From positions 1 through 29,419 of the forward strand of contig CAZYSK010000073.1 of the NCBI GenBank assembly GCA_964649415.1: a stretch of DNA of 29,419 nt, given 5' to 3'. The notes below the pieces were generated by a model, which saw nothing but the letters and a program-made list of their open reading frames with translations, was not told the DNA's origin and ran no database searches. Source of the stretch: CAZYSK01 sp964649415 (lineage in GTDB: Bacteria > Chloroflexota > Anaerolineae > B4-G1). The position numbers and the translations under genes are program-made. Positions 21,703 to 29,419 of this stretch are shown one piece after another. The first letter of the stretch is position 1, and every line of letters starts with the position of its first letter.

Positions 21703-23080
21703 CCTCTTCTGGAAGGGCATGCTGGCCTTCCTGGTGGTCATCCTGGTGGCGGTCGGTACGATCGCGCTGCTGTCCGGCTGGATCACCGAGATCGAGTTCC
21801 GCCGCTACGCGCTCGTCCACGAGGAGTTGTGGGACCGGCAGGCCGCCGACCTGGCTGCCTACTACGCGGCCAATGGCACCTGGGATGGCGTCCAGGACAC
21901 GTTGCAGCCTCTGCAGGCAGGGGAGGGCCAGGGCTACGGGAGGAGCAGAAGGGGAGCGGGACCTCCGGCGTTCGACTATCGGGTGGTCGATCTGCAGCGC
22001 AGAGCCGTGGGCGACACCGCCCAGGCTCCTGGCGGCATCGTCTCCCAGGCGGATCTCGCATCTGCCATTCCGGTCGAACTAGAAGGGCAGGTTGTGGGGT
22101 ATGTGCTTCCCGCTACCCAGGCGCGCGCGGACCTGCCCCTGGACCCGACCCAGGTCGAGTTCCTGGCCCGGGTGCGCACGTCTCTCTGGATCGCTGCGCT
22201 GGCCGCGGCGCTCGTTGCGTTGCTCGTTGGCGGGCTGCTGTTCCGGTCCATCGTGGCTCCTCTGCGCCGCCTCACCGCCGCCAGCCAGGCCGTCGCGGAG
22301 GGCGATCTCTCCGCCCGCGGGACGGCGCGCGGGCGGGACGAGGTGGCCCAACTCGCCCAGGCCTTCAACCGGATGGCGGGCAGCCTGGCCCGGGCCGAGG
22401 AGGCGCGCCGGAACCAGACCGCCGACGTGGCCCACGAACTGCGCACCCCGCTGTCCGTCCTGCAGGGCGCGCTGGAGGCGATGTTGGACGGCGTCTATCC
22501 CGCCAACCGGGAGAACCTGCTGTCGGCGCTGGCCCAGGTGCGAACGCTCGTGCGGCTGGTGGAGGATCTGCGCGTGTTGGCTCTGGCCGACGCCGGGCAA
22601 CTCCGTCTCGACGTGGCCTCGCTGGACCTGGCGGCTTTCCTTCAGCAGGCGGTGGAGGCGCATCAGATCCAGGCTCAGCAGCGGGGAGTGGCCCTCGCGC
22701 TGGATGTGCCCGCCGCTCTACCCCCGGTACTGGCGGACCGGGATCGGTTGGCGCAGGTGGTGGGCAACCTCCTGAGCAATGCCCTCCGATATGTCCCCAA
22801 GGGAGGGCACATATCTGTGCGGGCGGCGAGCCAGGAGGGGGAGGTGGCCGTGGCTGTGGCCGACGACGGCCCTGGGATGCCGCCTGAGGACTTGTCGCAC
22901 CTTTTTGAGCGGTTCTGGCGGGCGGACCCGGCCCGGCGCCGGACCACAGGCGGCAGTGGCCTGGGCCTGACCATCGCCCGCAGCCTGGTCCAGGCCCACG
23001 GCGGGCGCATCTGGGCCGAGAGCGTGGAAGGGCACGGGAGCACGTTCACGTTCACGCTGCCTGTGGTGACCGAGTCGTAG
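21695..23080 (+). CDS. Membrane sensor histidine kinase, partner of the OmpR-family regulator
   Basis: 461 residues. TM1 is at about 7-29, an extracytoplasmic sensor region at 30-162, TM2 at about 163-184, and a HAMP domain at about 182-236. The HisKA domain has H247 in ADVAHELRTPL. The ATPase domain has the N-box NLLSNALRYVP (358-368), G1 DDGPGMP (390-396), F-box LFERFWR and G2 GGSGLGL (419-425). It autophosphorylates and passes phosphate to D53 of the regulator. The sensor region has no Cys or His cluster but contains a basic, Gly-rich patch (GYGRSRRGAG), so its signal is unknown. It overlaps the regulator gene by eight bases and is followed by a terminator. Confidence 0.95.
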   Translation: MRSLFWKGMLAFLVVILVAVGTIALLSGWITEIEFRRYALVHEELWDRQAADLAAYYAANGTWDGVQDTLQPLQAGEGQGYGRSRRGAGPPAFDYRVVDLQRRAVGDTAQAPGGIVSQADLASAIPVELEGQVVGYVLPATQARADLPLDPTQVEFLARVRTSLWIAALAAALVALLVGGLLFRSIVAPLRRLTAASQAVAEGDLSARGTARGRDEVAQLAQAFNRMAGSLARAEEARRNQTADVAHELRTPLSVLQGALEAMLDGVYPANRENLLSALAQVRTLVRLVEDLRVLALADAGQLRLDVASLDLAAFLQQAVEAHQIQAQQRGVALALDVPAALPPVLADRDRLAQVVGNLLSNALRYVPKGGHISVRAASQEGEVAVAVADDGPGMPPEDLSHLFERFWRADPARRRTTGGSGLGLTIARSLVQAHGGRIWAESVEGHGSTFTFTLPVVTES

Positions 23081-23158
23081 GTCTTCGTTTCCGTATGACA
23101 TCCAGTATCACTTTGTCAGTCAGAACAGACGCTCCGATAGAGAGGGGATTGACGGAAC

Positions 23159-23193
23159 AAGCCCGGCCTTTGTGAGCCGGGGCTTTGTGTTTG
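23159..23193 (+). terminator. Intrinsic terminator of the two-component operon
   Basis: AAGCCCGGC (23159-23167) pairs with GCCGGGGCTT (23176-23185) with one bulged G, followed by TTGTGTTT. Confidence 0.75.
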
Positions 23194-23233
23194 TAGGCAG
23201 GCAACCGTTGGGGCAGTTTGGCGACGTAACGCT

Positions 23234-23262
23234 TTGACTTCTGCGGGGAGTGGTACTATACT
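23234..23262 (+). promoter_or_regulatory. Predicted sigma-70-type promoter of the type III restriction locus
   Basis: TTGACT (23234-23239), 17 bases, TATACT (23257-23262), one of the best-matching promoters in the window. It lies about 100 bases before ATG 23365. Confidence 0.65.
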
Positions 23263-23364
23263 ATAGCCACGATGCAATGAAAATCGCCTCGAACTGGTCA
23301 GAGTCAGCGGGCGCTGTTTTCAACCATTCAAACGAGCACTCGTCACTTCGGGGGCTGACAAGTT

Positions 23365-26001
23365 ATGGCTTACCTCTACGAACTTATCCAACAAAAGGTG
23401 GCCGCCTAGCGACTCGACGGCTATCCTACCGACCGCCACCCCGCCATCGCCGAGATCCTCGACTACGCCATCCTCCCCGAGAGCGGCGGCCTGCGCTTCC
23501 TCCGCGCTGCCCAACTCCGCGCCCTCGAGACCTACTGGTACCTCCGCCTCGTTGAACGCACCCCCCACATCTTCGATCTCTACCGCCGCTACTATCCCAG
23601 GCCCATTGACCTCCTGGCCGCCCTGGGGCTCGACCGCGACGACGTCAAGGACTTCGTGCTCAACGAGGGCCTCGACGCCCTCTGGGAACGCGTTCGGTCC
23701 GACGAGGACTTCATCAAAGCCCACAAGCTCGAAAGCGTCCACGAGACCCTGACCCTGGACTACCCCAGCTACATCCTGGCGCTGGCAATGGGCGCGGGCA
23801 AGACCATGCTCATCGGCGCCATCGCCGCTACCGAGTTCGCTATGGCCCTGGAGTACCATCCTGACGGAGAAGGCCCCTTTATCCAGAACGCCCTCGTCTT
23901 CGCCCCCGGTCTGACCATCCTGGAGAGCCTGCGCGAGCTGGCCGAGGTGGACTACAGCGAGATCCTCCCCCCGCGCCTCTACCGCCCCTTCGAGGCCACC
24001 TACAAGCTCATCTTCACCCGCGAGGGCGAGCAGGATCTCCCCGTCATCCGTGGCAGTCGCTACAACCTGGTCGTCACCAACACCGAGAAGATCCGTATCC
24101 AGAAGCACACCTATCGCCACTACACCTGGACGCAGATGTACTACGAGCATATGCTGGAGCAGTATGAGGCCCAGGCCAACCTGCGCCTGCGGGCCATCGC
24201 CTCCCTGCCCAACCTGGGCGTCTTCTCCGACGAGGCCCACCATACGTACGGCCGCGAGATCGGCGCGCGCCTCAAGCGCGTGCGCCAGACCGTGGACTAC
24301 CTGCACGAGAACACAGACCTCGTGTGCGTCGTCAACACCACCGGCACCCCCTACTACCAGCGCCAGCCCCTGCGCGACGTGGTCATCTGGTACGGCCTCT
24401 CCCAGGGCATCCGCGACGGCATACTCAAGGCCGTGGACGGCAGCATCTACGCCTACGACTTCGACCGGCAGCACACCGACCAGTTCGTGGCCCAGGTCGT
24501 GCGCGACTTCTTCGACACCTACGGCGACGTGACCCTGCCCAACGGCGCGCCGGCCAGGCTGGCTATGTACTTCCCCCAGACCAAGGACCTGCGGGAACTG
24601 CGCCCGGTCGTGGAGCGGACGCTGGTGGAGATGGACTATCCCACCGACATCGTCCTGCGCAACACCTCCAAATCGAGCGAGGCCGAGGTGGACGCCTTCA
24701 ACCGCCTCAACGACCCCCGCTCGCCCCACCGCGTCATCTTGCTGGTCAACAAGGGCACCGAGGGCTGGGACTGCCCCAGCCTCTTCGCTTGCGCCCTGGC
24801 CCGCAAGCTCAAGCGCAGCCAGAACTTCGTCCTCCAGGCCTCGACCCGCTGCCTGCGCCAGGTGCCCGGCAACGCCCACAAGGCGCGCATCTACCTCTCC
24901 ATGGACAACCGGGGAGCGCTCGACCGCCAGTTGCAGGAGACCTACGGCGAGACCATTGACGACCTCAACCGCGCCGCCCAGAACACGGCCACCCAGCGCC
25001 TCGTCGTGCGCAAGCTCCACATCCCGCCCCTCGTCGTCAAGCAGCTCGTCAGGCACGTCGTTCCCACGGCGGACCCCAGTGGCCCGCCGGACACATTGGG
25101 CCTGCACAAACCCGACGTCCAGGCGGAAGCCGTCCTGGTGAAGAAGGTCTACACGCCAGACGAACAGACGGGCAAGCTGTCCGTCATGAAGCAGGTGGGC
25201 GAGGAGCGGGCTGTATACGAGGTGCCCGGCCCCGACCTCTACACCGCCGCCACCCAACTGGCCGCCGTCTACCGCCTGGATGTGTGGACCGTATACGGCG
25301 AGCTCAAGCGCCTCTATGCCGCCGACGGCGATGGCACCGCCACCGTACCCGAGGCGCACCTGCCCGCCCTGGCCGCACAGATCGAGCGGCAGACCCGCCG
25401 CTACCACGTCGAGGAGCAGGAGGTCGAGGTCGCGCTGGCCCTGGTCAAGCCGGATGGGTTCGAGACCGTGCAAGGCGACGATGGCAACGTCGTATACACC
25501 GCCCAGATCACCTACCAGAAGGGCAAGGAGCACCTGCTGATGAGCTGGCGCGACGTGGCCGCTCACAACGACGGCGACTTCGGCTTTCACTACGATCCCT
25601 ACAACTTCGACTCCAACCCGGAGCGCGATTTCTTCACCCAGATGCTGGACGCCATCAACCTCAAGCCAGACCAGGTGGAGGACATCTACTTCACCGGCGG
25701 GCTGCACGACCCCGCCAAGACCGACTTCTTCGTCGAGTACAAGGGCGTGGACGAGCGGTGGCACCGCTACAGCCCCGACTTCGTCATCCGCCGCAAGGAC
25801 GGCCGCTGCTACATTGTCGAGATCAAGGACGCCCGCTTCCGCGACGACGACGTTGACGGCGAGAGGGGCCGCAAGGCAATGGCCGTACAGAAGTGGGTCG
25901 GCCTCAATCCCGATCGCCTCAAGTACGAGATGATCTTCGCCGATTCCGACGCCATCGCTTTCAACCAACTCGAGCCAGGCAGGCAGTTCATTCAGCAATG
26001 A
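23365..26001 (+). CDS. Type III restriction endonuclease subunit Res, interrupted by an in-frame TAG at codon 15
   Basis: The full frame is 878 codons. Starting at ATG 23365 it reads MAYLYELIQQKVAA, then TAG (23407-23409), then RLDGYPTDRHPAIAEIL and on without further stops. The residue lost is plausibly Trp (TGG to TAG). The superfamily 2 motor has Walker A AMGAGKT (141-147), DEAH (289-292), TGT (326-328) and motif VI QASTRCLRQ (491-499). A C-terminal PD-(D/E)XK nuclease has PD at 804-805 and EIK at 819-821. Res translocates and cuts DNA with Mod as recognition subunit. The next usable start, GTG 23656, would keep all motor and nuclease motifs but drop 97 residues. Other genes here end in TAG, so general recoding is excluded. 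A sequencing error, a recent nonsense mutation or a shortened product are all possible. Confidence 0.88.
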
Positions 26002-26019
26002 GATCGGGGTGATTCAGCA

Positions 26020-26811
26020 ATGTCACTCTATCGCATATACGTTGACGAAGTAGGCAACCACGACTTGACTCACGCCGATGACCCCAACCAACGATTCCTT
26101 TCGCTGACCGGGGTGATCCTGGAATCCCAGTATACTCTGCAAGTTCTTCAGCCGGAGATGAACCAGATCAAGCGAGAGTTCTTCCAACGTGACCCTGACG
26201 TGCCTGTGATTTTTCACCGCAAAGAGATGGTCAATAAGCGTCCGCCGTTTCAATCTCTGAGAGACCCAAAGGTCGAGAGGAGATTCAACACTGAGCTATT
26301 GATCGCCCTGGCCGGCTGGGAATACGATGTCATCACCGTGGTCATAGACAAGAGAGAGCACCGTGACCGATACCAGCAATGGCACCATCATCCCTACCAC
26401 TACTGCCTTCAGGTATTGCTGGAGCGATTTGTTCTGTTTCTACACTATCGGGGACATCGAGGAGACGTGATGGTGGAAAGCCGAGGCGGCAAGGAGGATA
26501 GAAAACTCAAGGACTCTTATGCTCGTCTCTATCAGCGTGGCACCGACAATATCCCACCGGTCCGTTGGCAAGAACGGCTGACCTCGTGCAAACTCAAAGT
26601 CAAGCCCAAGGCTGCCAACATCGCCGGACTGCAACTTGCCGACGTCATCGCCCATCCATCACGTCGGGAGGTGCTAATCAAACACCACTTGATCGTAGAT
26701 GATCGGCACATATTCGGAGATCAGATTTGCGCCATCCTGCGCCAGAGCAAATACCTTCGAGATCAGCGCACGGGGCGAATAGAAGGATATGGCAACAAGC
26801 TGTTGCCATGA
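26020..26811 (+). CDS. DUF3800 domain protein within the type III restriction locus
   Basis: 263 residues. DUF3800 features are YRIYVDEVGNHD (4-15), the central ESRGGKEDRKLKDSY and the C-terminal KAANIAGLQLADVIAHPSRR. The family is thought to have an RNase H-like fold with conserved acidic residues (here D9, E10, the ESRG/ED pair and the D of QLAD), so nuclease activity is plausible but unproven. DUF3800 genes often occur in defence islands. It starts 18 bases after the res stop; an 11-base repeat, ATTCAGCAATG, occurs at 25990 and again at its start (26012). GC at third codon positions is lower than in res (26 of the first 40 codons). It sits between res and mod, which suggests a role in this system or a passenger insertion. 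Confidence 0.85.
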   Translation: MSLYRIYVDEVGNHDLTHADDPNQRFLSLTGVILESQYTLQVLQPEMNQIKREFFQRDPDVPVIFHRKEMVNKRPPFQSLRDPKVERRFNTELLIALAGWEYDVITVVIDKREHRDRYQQWHHHPYHYCLQVLLERFVLFLHYRGHRGDVMVESRGGKEDRKLKDSYARLYQRGTDNIPPVRWQERLTSCKLKVKPKAANIAGLQLADVIAHPSRREVLIKHHLIVDDRHIFGDQICAILRQSKYLRDQRTGRIEGYGNKLLP

Positions 26812-26824
26812 ATATAATAAGAGA

Positions 26825-26864
26825 AGCGCCCTTGCGGGCGCTCTCCCGATGGCCTACGGCCATC
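26825..26864 (+). terminator. Two adjacent hairpins between DUF3800 and mod
   Basis: AGCGCCC-TTGC-GGGCGCT (26825-26842) and GATGGCC-TAC-GGCCATC (26848-26864). Neither has a T-run, so termination may be partial or the hairpins may block RNA decay. A weak promoter-like TTGACT (26882) with TAGACC follows, which could give mod its own transcript. Confidence 0.5.
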
Positions 26865-26947
26865 CAACTCCACTGAATGGATTGACTATATTGTACCACA
26901 GATTAGACCAAAAAGTCAAGTTTTCCGCGCTTTTGCAGGAGTAAGCG

Positions 26948-28894
26948 ATGACCAACAAGCAGACCGTACGGATCGCCGAAGCCAAGGGCCGCCCCATGCT
27001 CCACTGGGTCGGCAAGCGTCCCCTCGACCACGTCACCGCCTATCCCGCCCAATTGGTCGAGACATTCAACCCCACAGGAGAGGAGACGGCGGCCCAGGGC
27101 CTCCTCTTCCACGGCGACAACAAGGACGTGCTGGCCTGGCTCCTGGCGCATGGGTATCGGGGGAAGGTGAACCTGGTCTACATTGATCCGCCGTTCGACA
27201 GTGGGGCAGATTACATACGACGGGTAGAACTGCGAGGCACCAATGCTACCGCCAAGCTGGACGGCGAGACCTACACCCTTGGAGAACAGATCCAGTATAC
27301 TGATATCTGGGCCAACGATACCTACTTGCAGTTCATGTACGAGCGTCTGATACTGTTGAAGGAGCTGCTATCGGAGGATGGAAGCATCTATTTGCACTGC
27401 GACCCCCGCCGTGGCGCATACCTCAAAATGGCGTTGGATGAGGTATTCGGAGAGGACAAGTTCGTCAATGAGATCGCTTGGGAGCGCTCTCTTCCTCATG
27501 GCAACATCACATTTGGCTTTGGGCGCAACCACGATACTATTCTCTTCTATGTCCAGGGGGACACTTCCACGTGGCATCAACAGTATATGCCACATCGCCA
27601 GGAGTACCTTGATCAGTTCTACAGGTACACTGATGAGAATGGCAGGGTATATCGCCTGATTTCCTGCATCAATCCCAACAAGAATCGTCCTAATCTCACT
27701 TATGAGTGGAAGGGTATTACGCGAGTTTGGAAGTTTTCCAGAGAGCGTATGGAGAGGATGGATCAACAGGGGCTGCTGGTGTATTCAGCCGGCGGTATTC
27801 CTCAGTACAAGGGCTATCTTGATGAGATGAAAGGCGTTGTCGTACAGGATACCTGGACGGATATATCGCCAGTGATGGGAAGTGCATCTGAGAAGGAAGA
27901 CTACCCTACTCAGAAACCCGAAGCCCTGCTTGAGCGGATAATCGCGGCCTCCTCCAACCCCGGTGACCTCGTCCTCGACTGCTTCGTGGGTTCTGGCACC
28001 ACCGCCGCTGTGGCCCAGAAGCTCGGCCGCCGCTGGATCGCCGCCGACGTCAACAAGGGCGCTGTCCAGACCACCTCCAGGCGATTGCAGACGATCATCC
28101 AGGAGCAGATTGAGGCCGGCGCGCAACCGCGGCAGGCCACCCTCGGCTTGGGAGAAGCTGACGAAGAAGCCCCGCCCCCGGCTGCGCTCTCCTTCAGTGT
28201 CTACCGCGTCAATGATTACGACCTCCAGATCCAGCACAACGAGGCCGTCAACTTGGCCGTCGAACTCGTCGGCATCCAGCGCACCAAGACCGACACCTTC
28301 TTCGACGGCACGCTGGGCCGCCGGCTCGTCAAGATCGTGCCCTTCAACCATCCCCTTACCCTGCTCGACCTCCAACTCCTCCAGGACGAACTCAGCGCCC
28401 GCCCCGACGAGGATCGCGACGTCACCGTCGTTTGCCTGGGCAAGGAACTGGCCGTGGACGCCTGGCTGGAGGACTACAACAAGCACCGCCCCATCAACAA
28501 GATCGACGTCATCGAGCTGCGCACTGACCAGAAATACGGCAAGTTCTTCCTCCACCAACCCGCCCAGGCCCAGGTCACCATAGAGCGGCAGGATGGGGAC
28601 GTCGTGGTGCAGATTGAGGACTTCATCTCCCCTACCATCGCCGAGCGCCTGGAGATGGACACCCCGCTCTTCAAGGCCCAGATCCCCGATTGGCGCGCCA
28701 TGGTCGATGTCGTGCTGATAGACACCGCCTACGATGGCCAGGTCTTCGATATCGCCCTGTCCGATGTCCCCGAGCGCAAGGACGACCTCGTCCAGGGCCG
28801 CTACGAGCTGCCCGCGCCCGGCGGGAAGACCACCGTGGCGGTCAAGATCATCGACATGCTGGGCGAGGAGGTGCTGGTCACGAGGGAGGTGTGA
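26948..28894 (+). CDS. Type III DNA methyltransferase/recognition subunit Mod (beta-class amino-methyltransferase)
   Basis: 648 residues. Catalytic motif IV is DPPF (80-83, in VYIDPPFDSGADY), the target-recognition region runs from about 170 to 315, and SAM motif I lies near the end of the catalytic domain (LDCFVGSGTT, 343-352, preceded by YPTQKPEALLERII). This order, IV before I, is that of beta-class N6-adenine or N4-cytosine methyltransferases. The 380-648 part is probably the Mod dimer/Res contact region. It sets sequence specificity for both methylation and restriction; the target is not predictable. ATG 26948 has AGGAG nearby. Third-position GC is 34/40 codons at the start, 23/40 in residues 181-220, and 37/40 near residue 420, which suggests that the middle was replaced by recombination. 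Its stop overlaps the next ATG by one base. Confidence 0.9.
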   Translation: MTNKQTVRIAEAKGRPMLHWVGKRPLDHVTAYPAQLVETFNPTGEETAAQGLLFHGDNKDVLAWLLAHGYRGKVNLVYIDPPFDSGADYIRRVELRGTNATAKLDGETYTLGEQIQYTDIWANDTYLQFMYERLILLKELLSEDGSIYLHCDPRRGAYLKMALDEVFGEDKFVNEIAWERSLPHGNITFGFGRNHDTILFYVQGDTSTWHQQYMPHRQEYLDQFYRYTDENGRVYRLISCINPNKNRPNLTYEWKGITRVWKFSRERMERMDQQGLLVYSAGGIPQYKGYLDEMKGVVVQDTWTDISPVMGSASEKEDYPTQKPEALLERIIAASSNPGDLVLDCFVGSGTTAAVAQKLGRRWIAADVNKGAVQTTSRRLQTIIQEQIEAGAQPRQATLGLGEADEEAPPPAALSFSVYRVNDYDLQIQHNEAVNLAVELVGIQRTKTDTFFDGTLGRRLVKIVPFNHPLTLLDLQLLQDELSARPDEDRDVTVVCLGKELAVDAWLEDYNKHRPINKIDVIELRTDQKYGKFFLHQPAQAQVTIERQDGDVVVQIEDFISPTIAERLEMDTPLFKAQIPDWRAMVDVVLIDTAYDGQVFDIALSDVPERKDDLVQGRYELPAPGGKTTVAVKIIDMLGEEVLVTREV

Positions 28895-29031
28895 TGCATC
28901 ATTGTAGAATCTACTTTCGTTGGCGCCCCCAACTCCGTGATGCAGGAGATGAATTGGTACTGGAATTGGCGGCGCGGGTGACGCAAGTGTTAGCCCGCTG
29001 GACAATAATGGATGCTATTCTTGCTCTATGA
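28894..29031 (+). pseudogene. C-terminal fragment of a PIN-domain toxin of the COG1569 type
   Basis: A 45-residue frame starts at the ATG overlapping the mod stop (TGATG) and ends in TGA overlapping the next ATG (ATGA). The segment YFRWRPQLRDAGDELVLELAA matches, from memory, the part of the PIN_3 family with the pattern WRPxLRDPDDExVLELA. The N-terminal catalytic acidic residues are missing, and the normal continuation after LELAA is lost. It is therefore a remnant of a toxin-antitoxin gene; no antitoxin is seen nearby. Whether the fragment is translated is unknown, though its overlaps look like an operon junction. Confidence 0.6.
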
Positions 29032-29399
29032 AACCAGCTAATAGACACAATACGCAACAGAAGAGAATTGTTGGGAAGCAATGGCGAGGGAGACCACCCA
29101 TTCCATCATGGTTGCTATACCTGTTTAGTGTTCCGCCTATCTTGGTTGGTTTATTCAGCCTGGTACTTGGTTTCGGAATGCTTCCCATTTCTTTGCAGGT
29201 CCCTGGTTTGTTTGTCGTGATGTTCGGTTTCATTTTTCTTTCTTTGGGGCTTGTTGTGTTCTATCTTGCGTCAGAACCAATCATCAGACGGGCAAAGTTA
29301 GATAATGCTTCTCCATATCAATCTGATTACCCGTGGTCATCAGATGGCATTAGTGGGGATATGGGATGGGTGCATCTCTGGAATTGTGAGCGCACTTGA
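29028..29399 (+). CDS. Small two-TM membrane protein of unknown function
   Basis: 123 residues. Two hydrophobic stretches (about 27-50 and 58-82) are preceded by a basic N-terminus and followed by a polar segment with PYQSDYPWSSDG. That Pro-Trp motif recalls the juxtamembrane PWLW-type motif of larger multi-pass proteins, so this may be a truncated relative. I do not recognise a family. The start overlaps the stop of the PIN fragment by four bases. Codon use is AT-richer than in res. It ends 20 bases before the window edge. Confidence 0.55.
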   Translation: MKPANRHNTQQKRIVGKQWRGRPPIPSWLLYLFSVPPILVGLFSLVLGFGMLPISLQVPGLFVVMFGFIFLSLGLVVFYLASEPIIRRAKLDNASPYQSDYPWSSDGISGDMGWVHLWNCERT

Positions 29400-29419
29400 T
29401 TTGTGCGATTTGACAAAGG

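Noticed and set aside
23407..23409. TAG as a recoded sense codon
   Set aside because: Several genes here, including the propeller gene, the sigma factor and the DUF5667 gene, end normally in TAG.
23320..25998. Minus-strand open frame of 892 codons opposite res
   Set aside because: It is a shadow of the C-ending codons of res: low-complexity Val/Leu/Gly/Glu-rich translation with no motif, whereas res has complete helicase and nuclease motifs.

Overview
The window looks like a fragment of a high-GC Chloroflexota genome, probably Anaerolineae-like. This is inferred from gene content; no marker gene is present. The supporting traits are secreted proteins ending in a YLP-x3-R tail, Pro/Thr-rich lipoprotein linkers, an ECF sigma factor with a DUF5667 partner, and many small intergenic palindromes. 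A run of exactly 100 N inside a tandem repeat shows this is a draft assembly. I saw no rRNA, tRNA or CRISPR array.

Region 1 (1-9060). A PAS/GAF/PocR-type sensor without a kinase domain (175-2802) converges on a two-gene minus-strand operon. That operon encodes a four-cluster polyferredoxin (4599-5024) and a tungsten/molybdenum aldehyde:ferredoxin oxidoreductase (2858-4612). Divergent promoters, each with a leader carrying copies of a GCGATT...AATCGC hairpin repeat, separate it from a lipoprotein alpha/beta hydrolase (5426-6556). A long two-propeller lipoprotein follows (6619-8877). After it lies a promoter-motif-terminator unit that may be a small RNA, and a related copy lies near 14.6 kb.

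Region 2 (9061-16341). This holds small housekeeping or accessory genes: a GNAT acetyltransferase, a SAM methyltransferase translationally coupled to an isoprenylcysteine-methyltransferase-like membrane enzyme, a HAD phosphatase, a DUF1801 protein coupled to a membrane-protein remnant, and a two-TM protein. Two convergent genes for secreted proteins follow: a seven-repeat propeller on the plus strand and a DUF11/ZU5-like protein on the minus strand. Both end in the YLP tail.

Region 3 (16342-23193) looks like an envelope-stress or metal/redox module. A secreted Asp/Cys-rich protein built of 19-residue repeats, with the assembly gap inside the array, is divergent from an ECF sigma factor and its DUF5667 membrane partner. 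Next come a DUF4405-like membrane protein behind a PhoB-box-like 7-4-7 direct repeat, an exported OB-like plus DUF2202 ferritin-like protein, and an OmpR-type response regulator with its histidine kinase. Strong terminators split this region into transcription units.

Region 4 (23234-29419) is a defence locus: a type III restriction subunit Res with an in-frame amber stop at codon 15, a DUF3800 protein, and the Mod methyltransferase. The DUF3800 gene and the central, target-recognition part of mod have lower third-position GC than res and the ends of mod, which suggests module exchange. A PIN-toxin remnant and a small membrane protein, chained by overlapping stop and start codons, close the window.
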